From Sphingomonas sp. S2M10 (GTDB lineage Bacteria; Pseudomonadota; Alphaproteobacteria; Sphingomonadales; Sphingomonadaceae), in contig NZ_JAAILI010000055.1 of the NCBI RefSeq assembly GCF_012650175.1, forward strand, positions 1 to 64,000: a stretch of DNA of 64,000 nucleotides, in the 5' to 3' direction. Made by a program: the position numbers and the translations under genes. Of the stretch, positions 25,356 through 33,715 are shown piece after piece. The notes beneath the pieces are model-generated. The model had not been told where the DNA came from and searched no databases. It was given only the letters and a program-made list of their open reading frames with translations. The stretch's first letter is position 1. Every line of letters begins with the position of its first letter.

Positions 25356-26971
25356 GTCGCGTACAGCCCGATCAGGATGAGGATGATCACCACGGCGGCA
25401 ATGTTGAAGCCGGTGGTGGTGTGGAAGCGCACGCCTTCCATGCGGATGCGGTTGCTGCCCCCTGCCGCGGGACGGGCCAGCGAGACGATCACCGCCAGCG
25501 CCAGCGAGGCGAGGAAGACGATGCCCATGCGGTTGATGAACGGCACCGCGTTCAGCGCTTCGATCCCACCCCACTTCGCCGGGAACCAGAAGACGAAGCT
25601 GAGCACCACCGAAGCGACCGCGCCGACCAGCGCACCCGCCTCGGTAGCGCGCGGCCAGAACAGGCCGAGCAGGAAGATGACGGTGATGCCCGGCGTCACG
25701 AAGCCCGAGAATTCCTGGATATACTGGAAGGCCTGGTCGAGGCTGCCGAGCAGCGGCCGCGCGGTGAACATTGCGAGGATGATCGACACCACCGCGGCGA
25801 TCCGGCCGACGCGCACCAGATGCGTTTCATAGCCCGCCTTGTCGTCGCCATCCTCAGCGCGGCTCTGCACGCCCTTGAGCTTGGCGTAGATGTCGAGCGT
25901 GAAGATCGTCGCGATCGAGTTGATCTTGGACGCGGTGGACGCGATGATCGCCGCGATCAGCGCCGCGAAGACGAGGCCGAGCAGCCCGGTGGGCAGCAGC
26001 GCCATCATCGTCGGATAGGCCTGGTCGGGCTTGGCGAGATTGGGTGCCAGCACCACCGCGGCGATGCCCGGCAGCACGATGACGACCGGCATCAGCAGCT
26101 TCAGGAAACCGGCGAACACCACGCCGCGCTGCGCCTCGGCCAGGCTTTTCGCCGCGAGCGCGCGCTGGATGATATACTGGTTGAAGCCCCAGTAGCTCAG
26201 GTTGGCGATCCACATGCCGCCGACCAGCACGGCGATGCCGGGCAGATCCTTGTAGTGCGGATTGTCGGGCGAGAGGATCATGTCGAAATGGTCGGGCACG
26301 CGCCGCGTCAGTTCCTGGAACCCGCCGATCACGCCGCTATCGCCGCCGATCTTGGTCAGCGTCAGATAGGCGACGACCAGTCCGCCCAGCACCAGCAGCG
26401 TCACCTGGACGATGTCGGTCAGCGCCACCGCCTTGAGGCCGCCGCGCAGCTGGTAGAGCAACGCGAAGGCACCGAGGCCGATCAGCGCCACGTCCTGATT
26501 GACCCCCGCCACCTGGGTGACCGCGATCGAACCCAGCCAGATGATCGAGGTGAGGTTCACGAACACGTACAGGATCAGCCAGAACACGGCCATCACCGTG
26601 CGGATCGTCGGCCCGAAGCGCTGCTCCAGGAACTGCGGCATCGTGTAGATTTCGTTGCGCAGGAAGATCGGCAGGAAGAACTTGCCGACGATCAGCAGCG
26701 TCAGCGCCGCCATCCATTCATAGGACGCGATGGCAAGGCCGATCGCATAGCCCGAGCCGGACATGCCGACGATCTGTTCGGCCGAGATGTTCGCCGCGAT
26801 CAGCGAGGCGCCGATCGCCCACCAGGGCAGGTTCTTCGAGGCGAGGAAGTAATCGCTCGAATCCTTGGTGGCGCCGGCCTTGTCGCGGCTCACCCATTGC
26901 GCGAGGCCGAAGATGCCGATCGCATAGGCGATCACCACGACCAGATCGATGTTGGAAAGACTCATGCCCAC
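25346..26971 (-). CDS. Sodium/sugar symporter (SSS family)
   Basis: 541 aa with about 14 membrane segments, similar in length to vSGLT of Vibrio, a Na+/galactose symporter. SSS-family landmarks include AANISAEQIVGMSGSGYAIG early, the LRGGLKAVALTDIVQ segment, and AALIAAIIASTASKINSIAT, the Na+-site helix, near residue 345. It is the first gene of an operon with dgoK and dgoA and is divergent from the GntR/FadR regulator. That context makes galactose, galactonate or a related sugar the likely substrate. An alternative ATG lies two codons downstream of the chosen start. Confidence 0.9.
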   Translation of the reverse strand: MGMSLSNIDLVVVIAYAIGIFGLAQWVSRDKAGATKDSSDYFLASKNLPWWAIGASLIAANISAEQIVGMSGSGYAIGLAIASYEWMAALTLLIVGKFFLPIFLRNEIYTMPQFLEQRFGPTIRTVMAVFWLILYVFVNLTSIIWLGSIAVTQVAGVNQDVALIGLGAFALLYQLRGGLKAVALTDIVQVTLLVLGGLVVAYLTLTKIGGDSGVIGGFQELTRRVPDHFDMILSPDNPHYKDLPGIAVLVGGMWIANLSYWGFNQYIIQRALAAKSLAEAQRGVVFAGFLKLLMPVVIVLPGIAAVVLAPNLAKPDQAYPTMMALLPTGLLGLVFAALIAAIIASTASKINSIATIFTLDIYAKLKGVQSRAEDGDDKAGYETHLVRVGRIAAVVSIILAMFTARPLLGSLDQAFQYIQEFSGFVTPGITVIFLLGLFWPRATEAGALVGAVASVVLSFVFWFPAKWGGIEALNAVPFINRMGIVFLASLALAVIVSLARPAAGGSNRIRMEGVRFHTTTGFNIAAVVIILILIGLYATWW

Positions 26972-27088
26972 TCCTGCCGGCCGCGGCGCGAGCGGCTTGG
27001 CCCGCGCATCTTGCCCCGTTCCCGCCCGGATGCGACGGTCAAACGTTCATTTATCTTATTTATCGGGGTTGTCCAGCGGCGGCGCTGG

Positions 27089-27107
27089 AGTACGATACTG
27101 CTATAGT
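27089..27107. promoter_or_regulatory. Candidate GntR-type operator and -10 element
   Basis: AGTA-CGA-TACT (27089-27099) is an 11-bp inverted repeat of the size expected for GntR/FadR operators. TATAGT follows at 27102-27107 and could be the -10 box for the regulator gene. It lies in the 156-bp divergent gap between the symporter operon and the regulator. No good -35 is visible. Confidence 0.35.
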
Positions 27108-27127
27108 GCAGTTGCCCGCAGCATGGC

Positions 27128-27898
27128 ATGACCAAGAACAGGAAAGCAAACGCGAGGATGTCCACCTCTCTTCCCCTTCCCGCCGACGAGGTCCGCTCCG
27201 GGCTGGGCCGCAATCTCACCTATGGGATGCTCGATGCGTTGGGTCGGGCAATCGTCACCGGCCGCTACGAGACAGAGGCCTTCCCGACCGAGGCGGAGCT
27301 CGCGAAGCAGCACGGCGTCAGCCGATCGGTGACGCGCGAGGCGGTGAAGATGCTCACCGCCAAGGGCCTGCTGAGCGCGCGGCCGCGCCAGGGCACGGTG
27401 GTGCAGCCGGCCTCGTCGTGGAACCTGTTCGATACCGATGTGCTGCGCTGGCTGCTGGAACGGCAATTCTCGGTCGATCTGCTGCGCCAGTTCAGCCAGC
27501 TGCGCATCGCGATCGAGCCCGAGGCGGCGGCGCTGGCGGCGCAGTTCGGCACCGTCGAGGACCTGCAGCGCATCTCGGCCGGACTTGCGCGGATGGAAGC
27601 GGCGGAGCGTGGGCTGGACGACACGCTGGATGCCGACATCGCCTTCCACGTCGCGGTGCTGCGCGCCTCGGGCAACCCATTCTACGCGCAGTTCCGCGAC
27701 ATGGTGGCGACCGCGCTGCGCACCTCGATCCGCTTTACCAACCGCATCAAGGGCCGCAGCGCGAGCGTGGCGGACCATGCCGCGGTGCGCGACGCGATCG
27801 CCGTGAAGGATCCCGCCACCGCCCGGACCGCAATGCGGACGTTGATCGGCGATGTGGTGGAACTGATCGAAACCGCCGAAGGTGCCGAAGCGGCCTAG
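27128..27898 (+). CDS. GntR/FadR-family regulator (FCD domain), probable galactonate regulator
   Basis: 256 aa. The winged HTH (about 25-90) reads TEAELAKQHGVSRSVTREAVKMLTAKGLLSARPRQGT. The C-terminal FCD domain (about 115-240) is all-helical, with metal and ligand residues in DADIAFHVAVLRASGNP and the VADHAAVRDAIAVKD segment. FCD regulators typically respond to sugar acids, and DgoR of E. coli belongs to this group. Divergence from the dgo operon makes it the likely repressor. A second ATG at 27158 is an alternative start. Its stop codon overlaps the stop of the convergent SDR gene. Confidence 0.9.
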   Translation: MTKNRKANARMSTSLPLPADEVRSGLGRNLTYGMLDALGRAIVTGRYETEAFPTEAELAKQHGVSRSVTREAVKMLTAKGLLSARPRQGTVVQPASSWNLFDTDVLRWLLERQFSVDLLRQFSQLRIAIEPEAAALAAQFGTVEDLQRISAGLARMEAAERGLDDTLDADIAFHVAVLRASGNPFYAQFRDMVATALRTSIRFTNRIKGRSASVADHAAVRDAIAVKDPATARTAMRTLIGDVVELIETAEGAEAA

Positions 27899-28956
27899 GG
27901 GATCAACCGGTCTGCACGCAGCCGCGCGAACAGCGCGAAGAACGCGTCGTCGGTCGGCTGATAGGCGATGAAGCCCAGCCGGCGACTTTTCGACATGTCG
28001 GTGACGACTTCGATCGGCCGTCCGAGATCCGCATCGGTGTGCCAGGGCGAGGCGAGGCGGGCGAGGATCGGTTCGGCCAGCCCTTCCCGCTCGGCGATGG
28101 TCCGCCACAGATCGGCATCGTCGGCCATCTGCCGCTCGAGCGGCTGCACGCTGCCGTCGAACGGCGCCGGCTCCAGGCCGAACCATCCGGCGATCTGCGC
28201 CCACATCCATTGCCAGCGGAAGACGTCGCCATTGACGACGTTGAACGCCTCGTTCGCCGCCGCGGGCGTCTCCGCCGCCCAGAGGAGATGGCGGGCGAGC
28301 TGGCCCGCATCGGTCATGTCGGTGAGGCCGGTCCACTGCGCGGCCGAGCCGGGGAAGCGGAAGGGCCTGCCGGTTTCCCGGCACAAGGTCGCATAGACCG
28401 CGAGCGTGGTGCCCATGTTCATGGCATTGCCCACCGCCTTGCCGATCACCGTATGCGGGCGGTGCACGCTCCAGGTGAAGCCGTCGCGCGCCGCCGCTGC
28501 GAACACTTCGTCTTCCTGCGCATAATAGAAATTGTCGACGTCGAGCCGCCCCTGCTCCTCGCGGAACGGCGTCTGCGGCAGGCTGCCCTTGCCATACGCC
28601 TCGAACGGCCCGAGATAATGCTTGAGCCCGGTGACCAGCGCGACATGACGCGGCCCCTTCGGCTTGAGCAGCCCGTCGAGCAGGTTGCGCACCATCGCCG
28701 AATTGACCCGGATATTCTCCGCCTCGCTGTCCTGCCGCAGCCAGGTGGTGATGAACACTGCGTCGGGGTTCACGCCCTGCAGCGCCCCTGCGGTCGCGGC
28801 CGCATCGGTGAGGTCCGCGGCGACCGGTGCGACGCCCGCCTGTGTCACCGGGCGGCGTGCCAGCCCGTGCACCGTCCAGCCCTGCGCCGCCAGCAGGTCC
28901 GCCGTCGCACTGCCGACGATGCCGCTTGCGCCTACCACCAAAGCCGTCTTGGCCAT
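27895..28956 (-). CDS. NAD(P)-dependent short-chain dehydrogenase (PRISE-like)
   Basis: 353 aa from the ATG at 28954-28956, which has GGAGGC at the right distance. The ATG four codons earlier has no such site. The Rossmann motif is VVGASGIVGSATADLL. The arrangement of LVTGLKHYLGPFEAYGKG, NFYYAQED and SVHRPHTVIG matches extended SDRs of the progesterone-5-beta-reductase/iridoid-synthase-like group, which reduce enones. The substrate is unknown. It is divergent from the HxlR regulator, a frequent pairing for SDRs that respond to electrophiles. It does not fit the sugar-acid pathway on either side. Confidence 0.85.
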   Translation of the reverse strand: MAKTALVVGASGIVGSATADLLAAQGWTVHGLARRPVTQAGVAPVAADLTDAAATAGALQGVNPDAVFITTWLRQDSEAENIRVNSAMVRNLLDGLLKPKGPRHVALVTGLKHYLGPFEAYGKGSLPQTPFREEQGRLDVDNFYYAQEDEVFAAAARDGFTWSVHRPHTVIGKAVGNAMNMGTTLAVYATLCRETGRPFRFPGSAAQWTGLTDMTDAGQLARHLLWAAETPAAANEAFNVVNGDVFRWQWMWAQIAGWFGLEPAPFDGSVQPLERQMADDADLWRTIAEREGLAEPILARLASPWHTDADLGRPIEVVTDMSKSRRLGFIAYQPTDDAFFALFARLRADRLIP

Positions 28957-29055
28957 TTCTGCCTCCATAAAGCGTTGGAGAACGAGCTAGGCAGCCGGGC
29001 GCACGGCTTCTAGACGGCACCAAATCGGAACCTAGGCACCGGAAGGTACCCATAG

Positions 29056-29436
29056 ATGCACCCAGGCACGGCGGATTCGGAATGGCGCGAGGATTGCGCG
29101 CCACGGCGCGTGCTGGCGCTGTTCGCCACCAAATGGACGAGCATGGTGCTCCACACGCTCCACGCCCGCCATGGCGGCGCGGCGCGCAGCGGCGTGCTGC
29201 TGCGCAGCCTGCCCGGCATCTCCAAGAAGATGCTGACCCAGACGCTGCGCGAGATGGAGGAGGTCGGGCTGGTCGAGCGGATCGTGCAGAACGCGGTGCC
29301 GCCGGCGGTCGAGTACCGGCTGACACCGCTGGGCGACCGCTTTGTCGAGCCGGTCGAGCTGCTCTATGCCTGGGGGCGCGACAATGCGGATGCGCTCGAC
29401 CAGCTCGGCAGCCGGCCCACCGCCCGTCGCGCCTGA
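29056..29436 (+). CDS. HxlR-family transcriptional regulator
   Basis: 126 aa winged-helix protein. The HxlR pattern is clear: WREDCAPRRVLALFATKWTS, then LLRSLPGISKKMLTQTLREM, and the wing ERIVQNAVPPAVEYRLTPLG. Such regulators often sense reactive electrophiles or quinones through a cysteine; Cys14 (EDCAPRR) is the only cysteine and lies where the family sensor cysteine is often found. It probably controls the divergent SDR gene, with 99 bp between the starts. It ends 5 bp before the stop of the convergent dehydratase gene. Confidence 0.9.
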   Translation: MHPGTADSEWREDCAPRRVLALFATKWTSMVLHTLHARHGGAARSGVLLRSLPGISKKMLTQTLREMEEVGLVERIVQNAVPPAVEYRLTPLGDRFVEPVELLYAWGRDNADALDQLGSRPTARRA

Positions 29437-29441
29437 TCCCT

Positions 29442-31238
29442 TTAATGGCTGTCGCGCGGCAGACCCTTGGTCTGGGCGATGCGCTGATACTTGACCGCGC
29501 TCTCGAACACCGCGCCGCCGTCGAACTGGCCGACCAGCCCGCGATGGATTTCCTGCCACGGCGTCTGTGATTCGGGCACATAGTCGATGCCGAGATCGGC
29601 GCGGCGGCGGGCAAGTTCCTCGTCGCTGACCAGCATGTTGGCGCTGCGCGTGTTGAGATCGATGCGGATCCGGTCGCCGGTGCGGACCAGCGCGAGCCCG
29701 CCACCCACCGCCGCTTCGGGCGCTGCGTTGAGGATCGACGGGCTACCGCTGGTGCCCGACTGGCGGCCGTCGCCCAGGCACGGCAGCGCATGCACGCCCG
29801 CCTGGATCAGCGCCACCGGCGGGCGCATGTTGACCACTTCGGCGCCGCCGGGATAGCCGACCGGCCCCGCGCCGCGCATGATCAGGATGCTGTTCGCGTC
29901 GATGCCCAGCGCCGGATCGTCGATGCGGTGATGATAATCCTCCGGCCCGTCGAACACGAAGGCGGTGCCTTCGAACGCGCCCGGGTCGTCCGGGTTGGAG
30001 AGGTAGCGTGCGCGGAACTCGTCGGAGATCACGCTGAGCTTCATCACCGCATTGTCGAACAGATTGCCCGACAGCACGGTCAGCCCCGCCGCCGGCCGCA
30101 GCGGCGTGGCGAGCGGACGGATCACGTCGTCATCCTCGATCTCGGCCGTGCCGATATTCTCGCCGATGGTGCGACCGTTGACGGTCAGCGCGTCGTTGTG
30201 GAGCAGCCCGGCGCGGTACAGCTCGCCCATCACCGCGGGCACGCCGCCGGCGCGGTAGAAATCCTCGCCGAGATATTTGCCCGCCGGCTGCAGGTTGACC
30301 AGCAGCGGCACGTCGGCGCCGTGGGATTCCCAGTCCGCGAGGCTCAGCTCGACGCCGATGTGGCGGGCGATTGCGTTGAGGTGGATCGGCGCATTGGTCG
30401 AGCCACCGATCGCCGAGTTCACCCGGATCGCGTTGAGGAACGCCTCGCGGGTCAGCACGTCGCTGGGCTTGCGGTCGGCGAGCGTCATCTCGACGATCTG
30501 CAGGCCGGTGCGATAGGCGCACTCCGCACGGTCGCGATAGGGCGCGGGGATCGCCGCGGAGCCCGGCAGCGACATGCCAAGCGCCTCGGCCATCGCGTTC
30601 ATCGTCGTCGCGGTGCCCATGGTGTTGCACCAGCCGGTCGACGGCGCCGAGGAGGCGACGAGCTGGATGAAGCCCTTGTAATCGATCTCGCCGGCCGCGA
30701 GCATCTCGCGCGCCTTCCACACGATCGTGCCGGAGCCGGTGCGCTCGCCCTTGAACCAGCCGTTGAGCATCGGCCCGACCGACAGCGCGATCGCGGGGAT
30801 GTTCACCGTCGCCGCGGCCATCAGGCAGGCAGGCGTCGTCTTGTCGCAGCCGATCGTCAGCACCACGCCGTCGATCGGATAGCCGTACAGCGTCTCGACC
30901 AGGCTGAGATAGGCCAGGTTGCGGTCCAGCCCGGCGGTCGGGCGCTTGCCGGTTTCCTGAATCGGATGGGTCGGAAATTCGATGGCGATGCCGCCGGCGT
31001 CGCGAATCCCCTCGCGCACCCGCTTGGCGAGTTCGAGATGGTGGCGATTACAGGGGCTCAGGTCGCTGCCGGTCTGGGCGATGCCGATGATCGGCTTGCC
31101 CGATTGCAGCTCTTCCAGGCTCAGACCGAAGTTCAGATAGCGCTCGACATACAGCGCCGTCATGTCGGGGTTATCGGGATTGTCGAACCAGGCCCGCGAG
31201 CGCAGCGCCGCGCGACGAGTTCCAGCTTCTTCGGTCAT
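29442..31238 (-). CDS. IlvD/Edd-family sugar-acid dehydratase (probably galactonate)
   Basis: 598 aa from the ATG at 31236-31238. The frame is open upstream but has a poorer start. The three cysteines for the iron-sulfur cluster are in [10 protein letters not shown] (Cys63), [15 protein letters not shown] (Cys131) and STGWCNTMG (Cys204). The Mg2+ lysine is in CDKTTPA. Length fits pentonate/hexonate dehydratases such as xylonate and arabinonate dehydratase rather than dihydroxy-acid dehydratase. With DgoK and DgoA nearby and a sugar 1-dehydrogenase divergent from it, D-galactonate (or L-arabinonate with shared specificity) is the likely substrate. No enolase-type DgoD is present in the window. 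Confidence 0.88.
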   Translation of the reverse strand: MTEEAGTRRAALRSRAWFDNPDNPDMTALYVERYLNFGLSLEELQSGKPIIGIAQTGSDLSPCNRHHLELAKRVREGIRDAGGIAIEFPTHPIQETGKRPTAGLDRNLAYLSLVETLYGYPIDGVVLTIGCDKTTPACLMAAATVNIPAIALSVGPMLNGWFKGERTGSGTIVWKAREMLAAGEIDYKGFIQLVASSAPSTGWCNTMGTATTMNAMAEALGMSLPGSAAIPAPYRDRAECAYRTGLQIVEMTLADRKPSDVLTREAFLNAIRVNSAIGGSTNAPIHLNAIARHIGVELSLADWESHGADVPLLVNLQPAGKYLGEDFYRAGGVPAVMGELYRAGLLHNDALTVNGRTIGENIGTAEIEDDDVIRPLATPLRPAAGLTVLSGNLFDNAVMKLSVISDEFRARYLSNPDDPGAFEGTAFVFDGPEDYHHRIDDPALGIDANSILIMRGAGPVGYPGGAEVVNMRPPVALIQAGVHALPCLGDGRQSGTSGSPSILNAAPEAAVGGGLALVRTGDRIRIDLNTRSANMLVSDEELARRRADLGIDYVPESQTPWQEIHRGLVGQFDGGAVFESAVKYQRIAQTKGLPRDSH

Positions 31239-31338
31239 GATTCCTCCGCTACGGGCGTCTTGGTCGGCATGGTGTGACTTGATAACCACCCCGCCGGGCA
31301 ATAGGAAGCATATATATCTTATAAAAGGATGGGCTGAA

Positions 31339-32265
31339 ATGTCGGAGCGGATTCGTCTTGGATTGGTGGGCATTGGCAAGATCGCGCGCGATCAGCATCT
31401 GCCGGCGCTGGCGGGCGAGGACCGTTTCGATCTGGTGGCCACGGCGAGCCGGCACGCCTCGGTCGACGGGGTGCCCTCGCACAAGGATGTCGAATCGCTG
31501 ATCGCCGGCGGGCATGCCCTCGACGCCGTTTCACTCTGCACGCCCCCGGAAGGCCGCTATGACCAGGCCCGGCTGGCGATCGAGGCGGGACTGAACGTGA
31601 TGCTGGAGAAGCCGCCCGCAGCCACCCTCACCGAGATCTTCGACCTGGCCGAGCGCGCGCGCGCCAAGGGCGTGACGCTGTTCACCACCTGGCATTCGCG
31701 GGAGGCCGCGGGCGTGGAGCCAGCGCAGCAATGGCTGGCCGGCAAGAACATCTCCGCGGTGCGGATCACCTGGCGTGAGGACATCCGTCGCTGGCATCCC
31801 GGGCAGGAATGGATCCTCGCCCCGGGCGGCTTCGGCGTGTTCGACCCCGGCATCAATGCGCTGTCGATCGTGACCAAGATCCTGCCCGACGCGCTGCTGC
31901 TCGACGAGGCCTGGATGGAAGTGCCCGAGGGGCGCGCCTCGCCGCTGCGCGCCAAGCTCCACATGCGCTGCGCGGGCGCGCCGGTAACCGCCGATTTCGA
32001 CTTCCTGCAGACCGGGCCGCAGACCTGGGACATCGAAGTCGACACCGATGCCGGCACGCTGAGCCTCGGCATGGGCGGCAGCGTCCTCCAGCTTCCGGGC
32101 GAGGACGCGCACAAGGCGCCGGACCGCGAATATGCCCGCCTCTATGCCCGTTTCGCCGCGCTGGTGGCGGCGAAGCAGAGCGACGTCGATGTACGCCCGC
32201 TCCAGCTGGTGGCCGATGCGTTCCTCGTCGGCGAACGCGCCATCGGCGAGCCCTTCGCTTTCTGA
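31339..32265 (+). CDS. Gfo/Idh/MocA-family sugar 1-dehydrogenase (probably D-galactose)
   Basis: 308 aa from the ATG at 31339. The Rossmann start is [20 protein letters not shown] and the catalytic EKP is Glu100-Lys101-Pro102 in MLEKPPA. Length and the segments [20 protein letters not shown] and [20 protein letters not shown] (here [20 protein letters not shown]) match Pseudomonas galactose dehydrogenase and Azospirillum L-arabinose 1-dehydrogenase. It would oxidise the aldose to the 1,4- or 1,5-lactone with NAD(P)+, the first step of the De Ley-Doudoroff route. A dedicated lactonase is not in the window. Confidence 0.85.
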   Translation: MSERIRLGLVGIGKIARDQHLPALAGEDRFDLVATASRHASVDGVPSHKDVESLIAGGHALDAVSLCTPPEGRYDQARLAIEAGLNVMLEKPPAATLTEIFDLAERARAKGVTLFTTWHSREAAGVEPAQQWLAGKNISAVRITWREDIRRWHPGQEWILAPGGFGVFDPGINALSIVTKILPDALLLDEAWMEVPEGRASPLRAKLHMRCAGAPVTADFDFLQTGPQTWDIEVDTDAGTLSLGMGGSVLQLPGEDAHKAPDREYARLYARFAALVAAKQSDVDVRPLQLVADAFLVGERAIGEPFAF

Positions 32266-32277
32266 CGAGGCTAGCCG

Positions 32278-32312
32278 CCCGCACCACGCCGGCATCTCCG
32301 GCGCGGTGCGGG
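32278..32312 (+). terminator. Hairpin after the sugar dehydrogenase gene
   Basis: CCCGCACC at 32278-32285 pairs with GGTGCGGG at 32305-32312, and the inner CGCCGG pairs with CCGGCG, around a 5-base loop. The stem is strong, but no T-run follows, so it may need Rho or only protect the 3' end. Confidence 0.5.
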
Positions 32313-32404
32313 TGCGCGTCCCCGGCCGAACCCGCCCCTGTCGCTACGGCGTTCGACATATTTTGCGACAACCTTTTTGTGGCACCACGGAAACGAGGCA
32401 TCTA

Positions 32405-32438
32405 ATGCCGAGTTTGGCAGTGACCGGTGGTTCGGCAT
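32405..32438. promoter_or_regulatory. Inverted repeat upstream of the RND efflux operon
   Basis: ATGCCGA at 32405-32411 and TCGGCAT at 32432-32438 are 7-bp arms 20 bp apart, located 33 bp before the operon start. The spacing is wide for a single dimer site. It could be a two-site operator or a leader hairpin. The operon has no adjacent TetR or MarR gene, so any regulator is encoded elsewhere. Confidence 0.35.
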
Positions 32439-32470
32439 TCCTCGATCCACCCCTAAGCGGGTTCTGAAAT

Positions 32471-33709
32471 TTGAACGCACCGACCAGCTATGGCCGCTCG
32501 GGCCTGATCCTCGTTGCATCGGCCTTGCTTCTCGCCTCGTGCGGTTCCGGTGACGGCGCCGGCAAACAGCAGGCCGGGGGGCGCCGGGGGCCGTCGGGCC
32601 CGCCGCAGGTCGGCTATGTCGTGGTGCAGCCGGACAGCGTGCCGATGACGACCGAGCTCGCCGGCCGCGTCACCGCCTATCAGTCGTCCGAGGTTCGCCC
32701 GCAGGTGGCGGGCATTCTCCAGCGCCGCTTTTTCCAGGAAGGCACGATCGTTCGCCAGGGGCAGACGCTCTACCAGATCGATCCGAGCCTGTATCAGGCC
32801 AGCGTCGCGCAGGCGCAGGCCAATCTCCAGAACGCGCAGGCCAATCTCGAGGCCGCGCGGATCAAGGCGGATCGTTACAAGCCGCTCGCGGCGATGCAGG
32901 CGGTGAGCCAGCAGGATTATACCGACGCCGTCGCCGCCTCGCGCCAGGCCGCCGCGCAGGTGGCACAGCAGCGCGCGGCGTTGCAGACGGCGCAGATCAA
33001 CCTGCGCTTCACGCGGGTGCCCGCCCCGATCACCGGCCGGATCGGCCGCAGCCTGGTCACCGAAGGCGCGCTGGTCACCAGCAACCAGACCGATCCGCTG
33101 ACAACGATCCAGCGCCTCGATCCGATCTTCGTCGATATCCAGCAGTCGAGCGCCGACATGCTCGCGCTGCGCAAGGCGCTCGCCAAGGGCGGCATCGCCC
33201 CCGCCAGCGCCGCCGTTCGCCTCAAGCTGGAGGACGGCAGCGATTATGAAATGGCGGGCACGGTCGAGTTTTCCGAAGTGGTGGTGAACGAAAGCACCGG
33301 CACGGTCACGCTCCGCGCGCGCTTCCCCAATCCGCAGGGCATTTTGCTGCCGGGCATGTTCGTCCGCGCGGTGTTCGCCCAGGCGATCGACACCCAGGCC
33401 TATCTGGTGCCCCAGGCGGGCGTATCGCGCGATCCCAAGGGCAACGCGACCGTTTTCGTCGTCGGGCCGGGCAACAAGGCGGTGGCGCGCACCGTCGTCG
33501 CCGATCGCACGATCGGGCAGAATTGGGTGATCACCCAAGGGCTTGCGCCGGGCGACAAGGTGATCGTGCAGGGCACGGCGAACCTCAAGCCGGACATCGA
33601 CATCAAGCCGGTGCCCGCCACCACGCCGCAGAAGATCCAGCCGCCCAAAAAGAGCCAGGGGCAAGGCGGCGCCCAGAACCAGGGCGGCAGCCAGGCCAAG
33701 GCGGGCTGA
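32471..33709 (+). CDS. RND efflux periplasmic adaptor (membrane fusion) lipoprotein
   Basis: 412 aa from a TTG at 32471; no ATG or GTG is better placed. The lipoprotein signal ends ALLLASCGSG (Cys24). HlyD-type domains follow: the barrel-sandwich part (PQVAGILQRRFFQEGTIVRQGQTLYQIDPS), a coiled-coil hairpin (about 85-150, rich in QAQANLQNAQANLEAARIK) and the second lipoyl half (RVPAPITGRIGRSLVTEGALV). A beta-barrel and membrane-proximal domain follow, with a low-complexity Gln/Gly tail. It links the inner-membrane pump to the outer-membrane channel. First gene of a three-gene operon, 6 bp before the pump gene. Confidence 0.95.
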   Translation: MNAPTSYGRSGLILVASALLLASCGSGDGAGKQQAGGRRGPSGPPQVGYVVVQPDSVPMTTELAGRVTAYQSSEVRPQVAGILQRRFFQEGTIVRQGQTLYQIDPSLYQASVAQAQANLQNAQANLEAARIKADRYKPLAAMQAVSQQDYTDAVAASRQAAAQVAQQRAALQTAQINLRFTRVPAPITGRIGRSLVTEGALVTSNQTDPLTTIQRLDPIFVDIQQSSADMLALRKALAKGGIAPASAAVRLKLEDGSDYEMAGTVEFSEVVVNESTGTVTLRARFPNPQGILLPGMFVRAVFAQAIDTQAYLVPQAGVSRDPKGNATVFVVGPGNKAVARTVVADRTIGQNWVITQGLAPGDKVIVQGTANLKPDIDIKPVPATTPQKIQPPKKSQGQGGAQNQGGSQAKAG

Positions 33710-33715
33710 GCCGCC

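Noticed and set aside
29021..29051. HxlR operator between the SDR and HxlR genes
   Set aside because: Only 4-bp arms (ACCT and AGGT) could be paired, which is too weak to list as a site.
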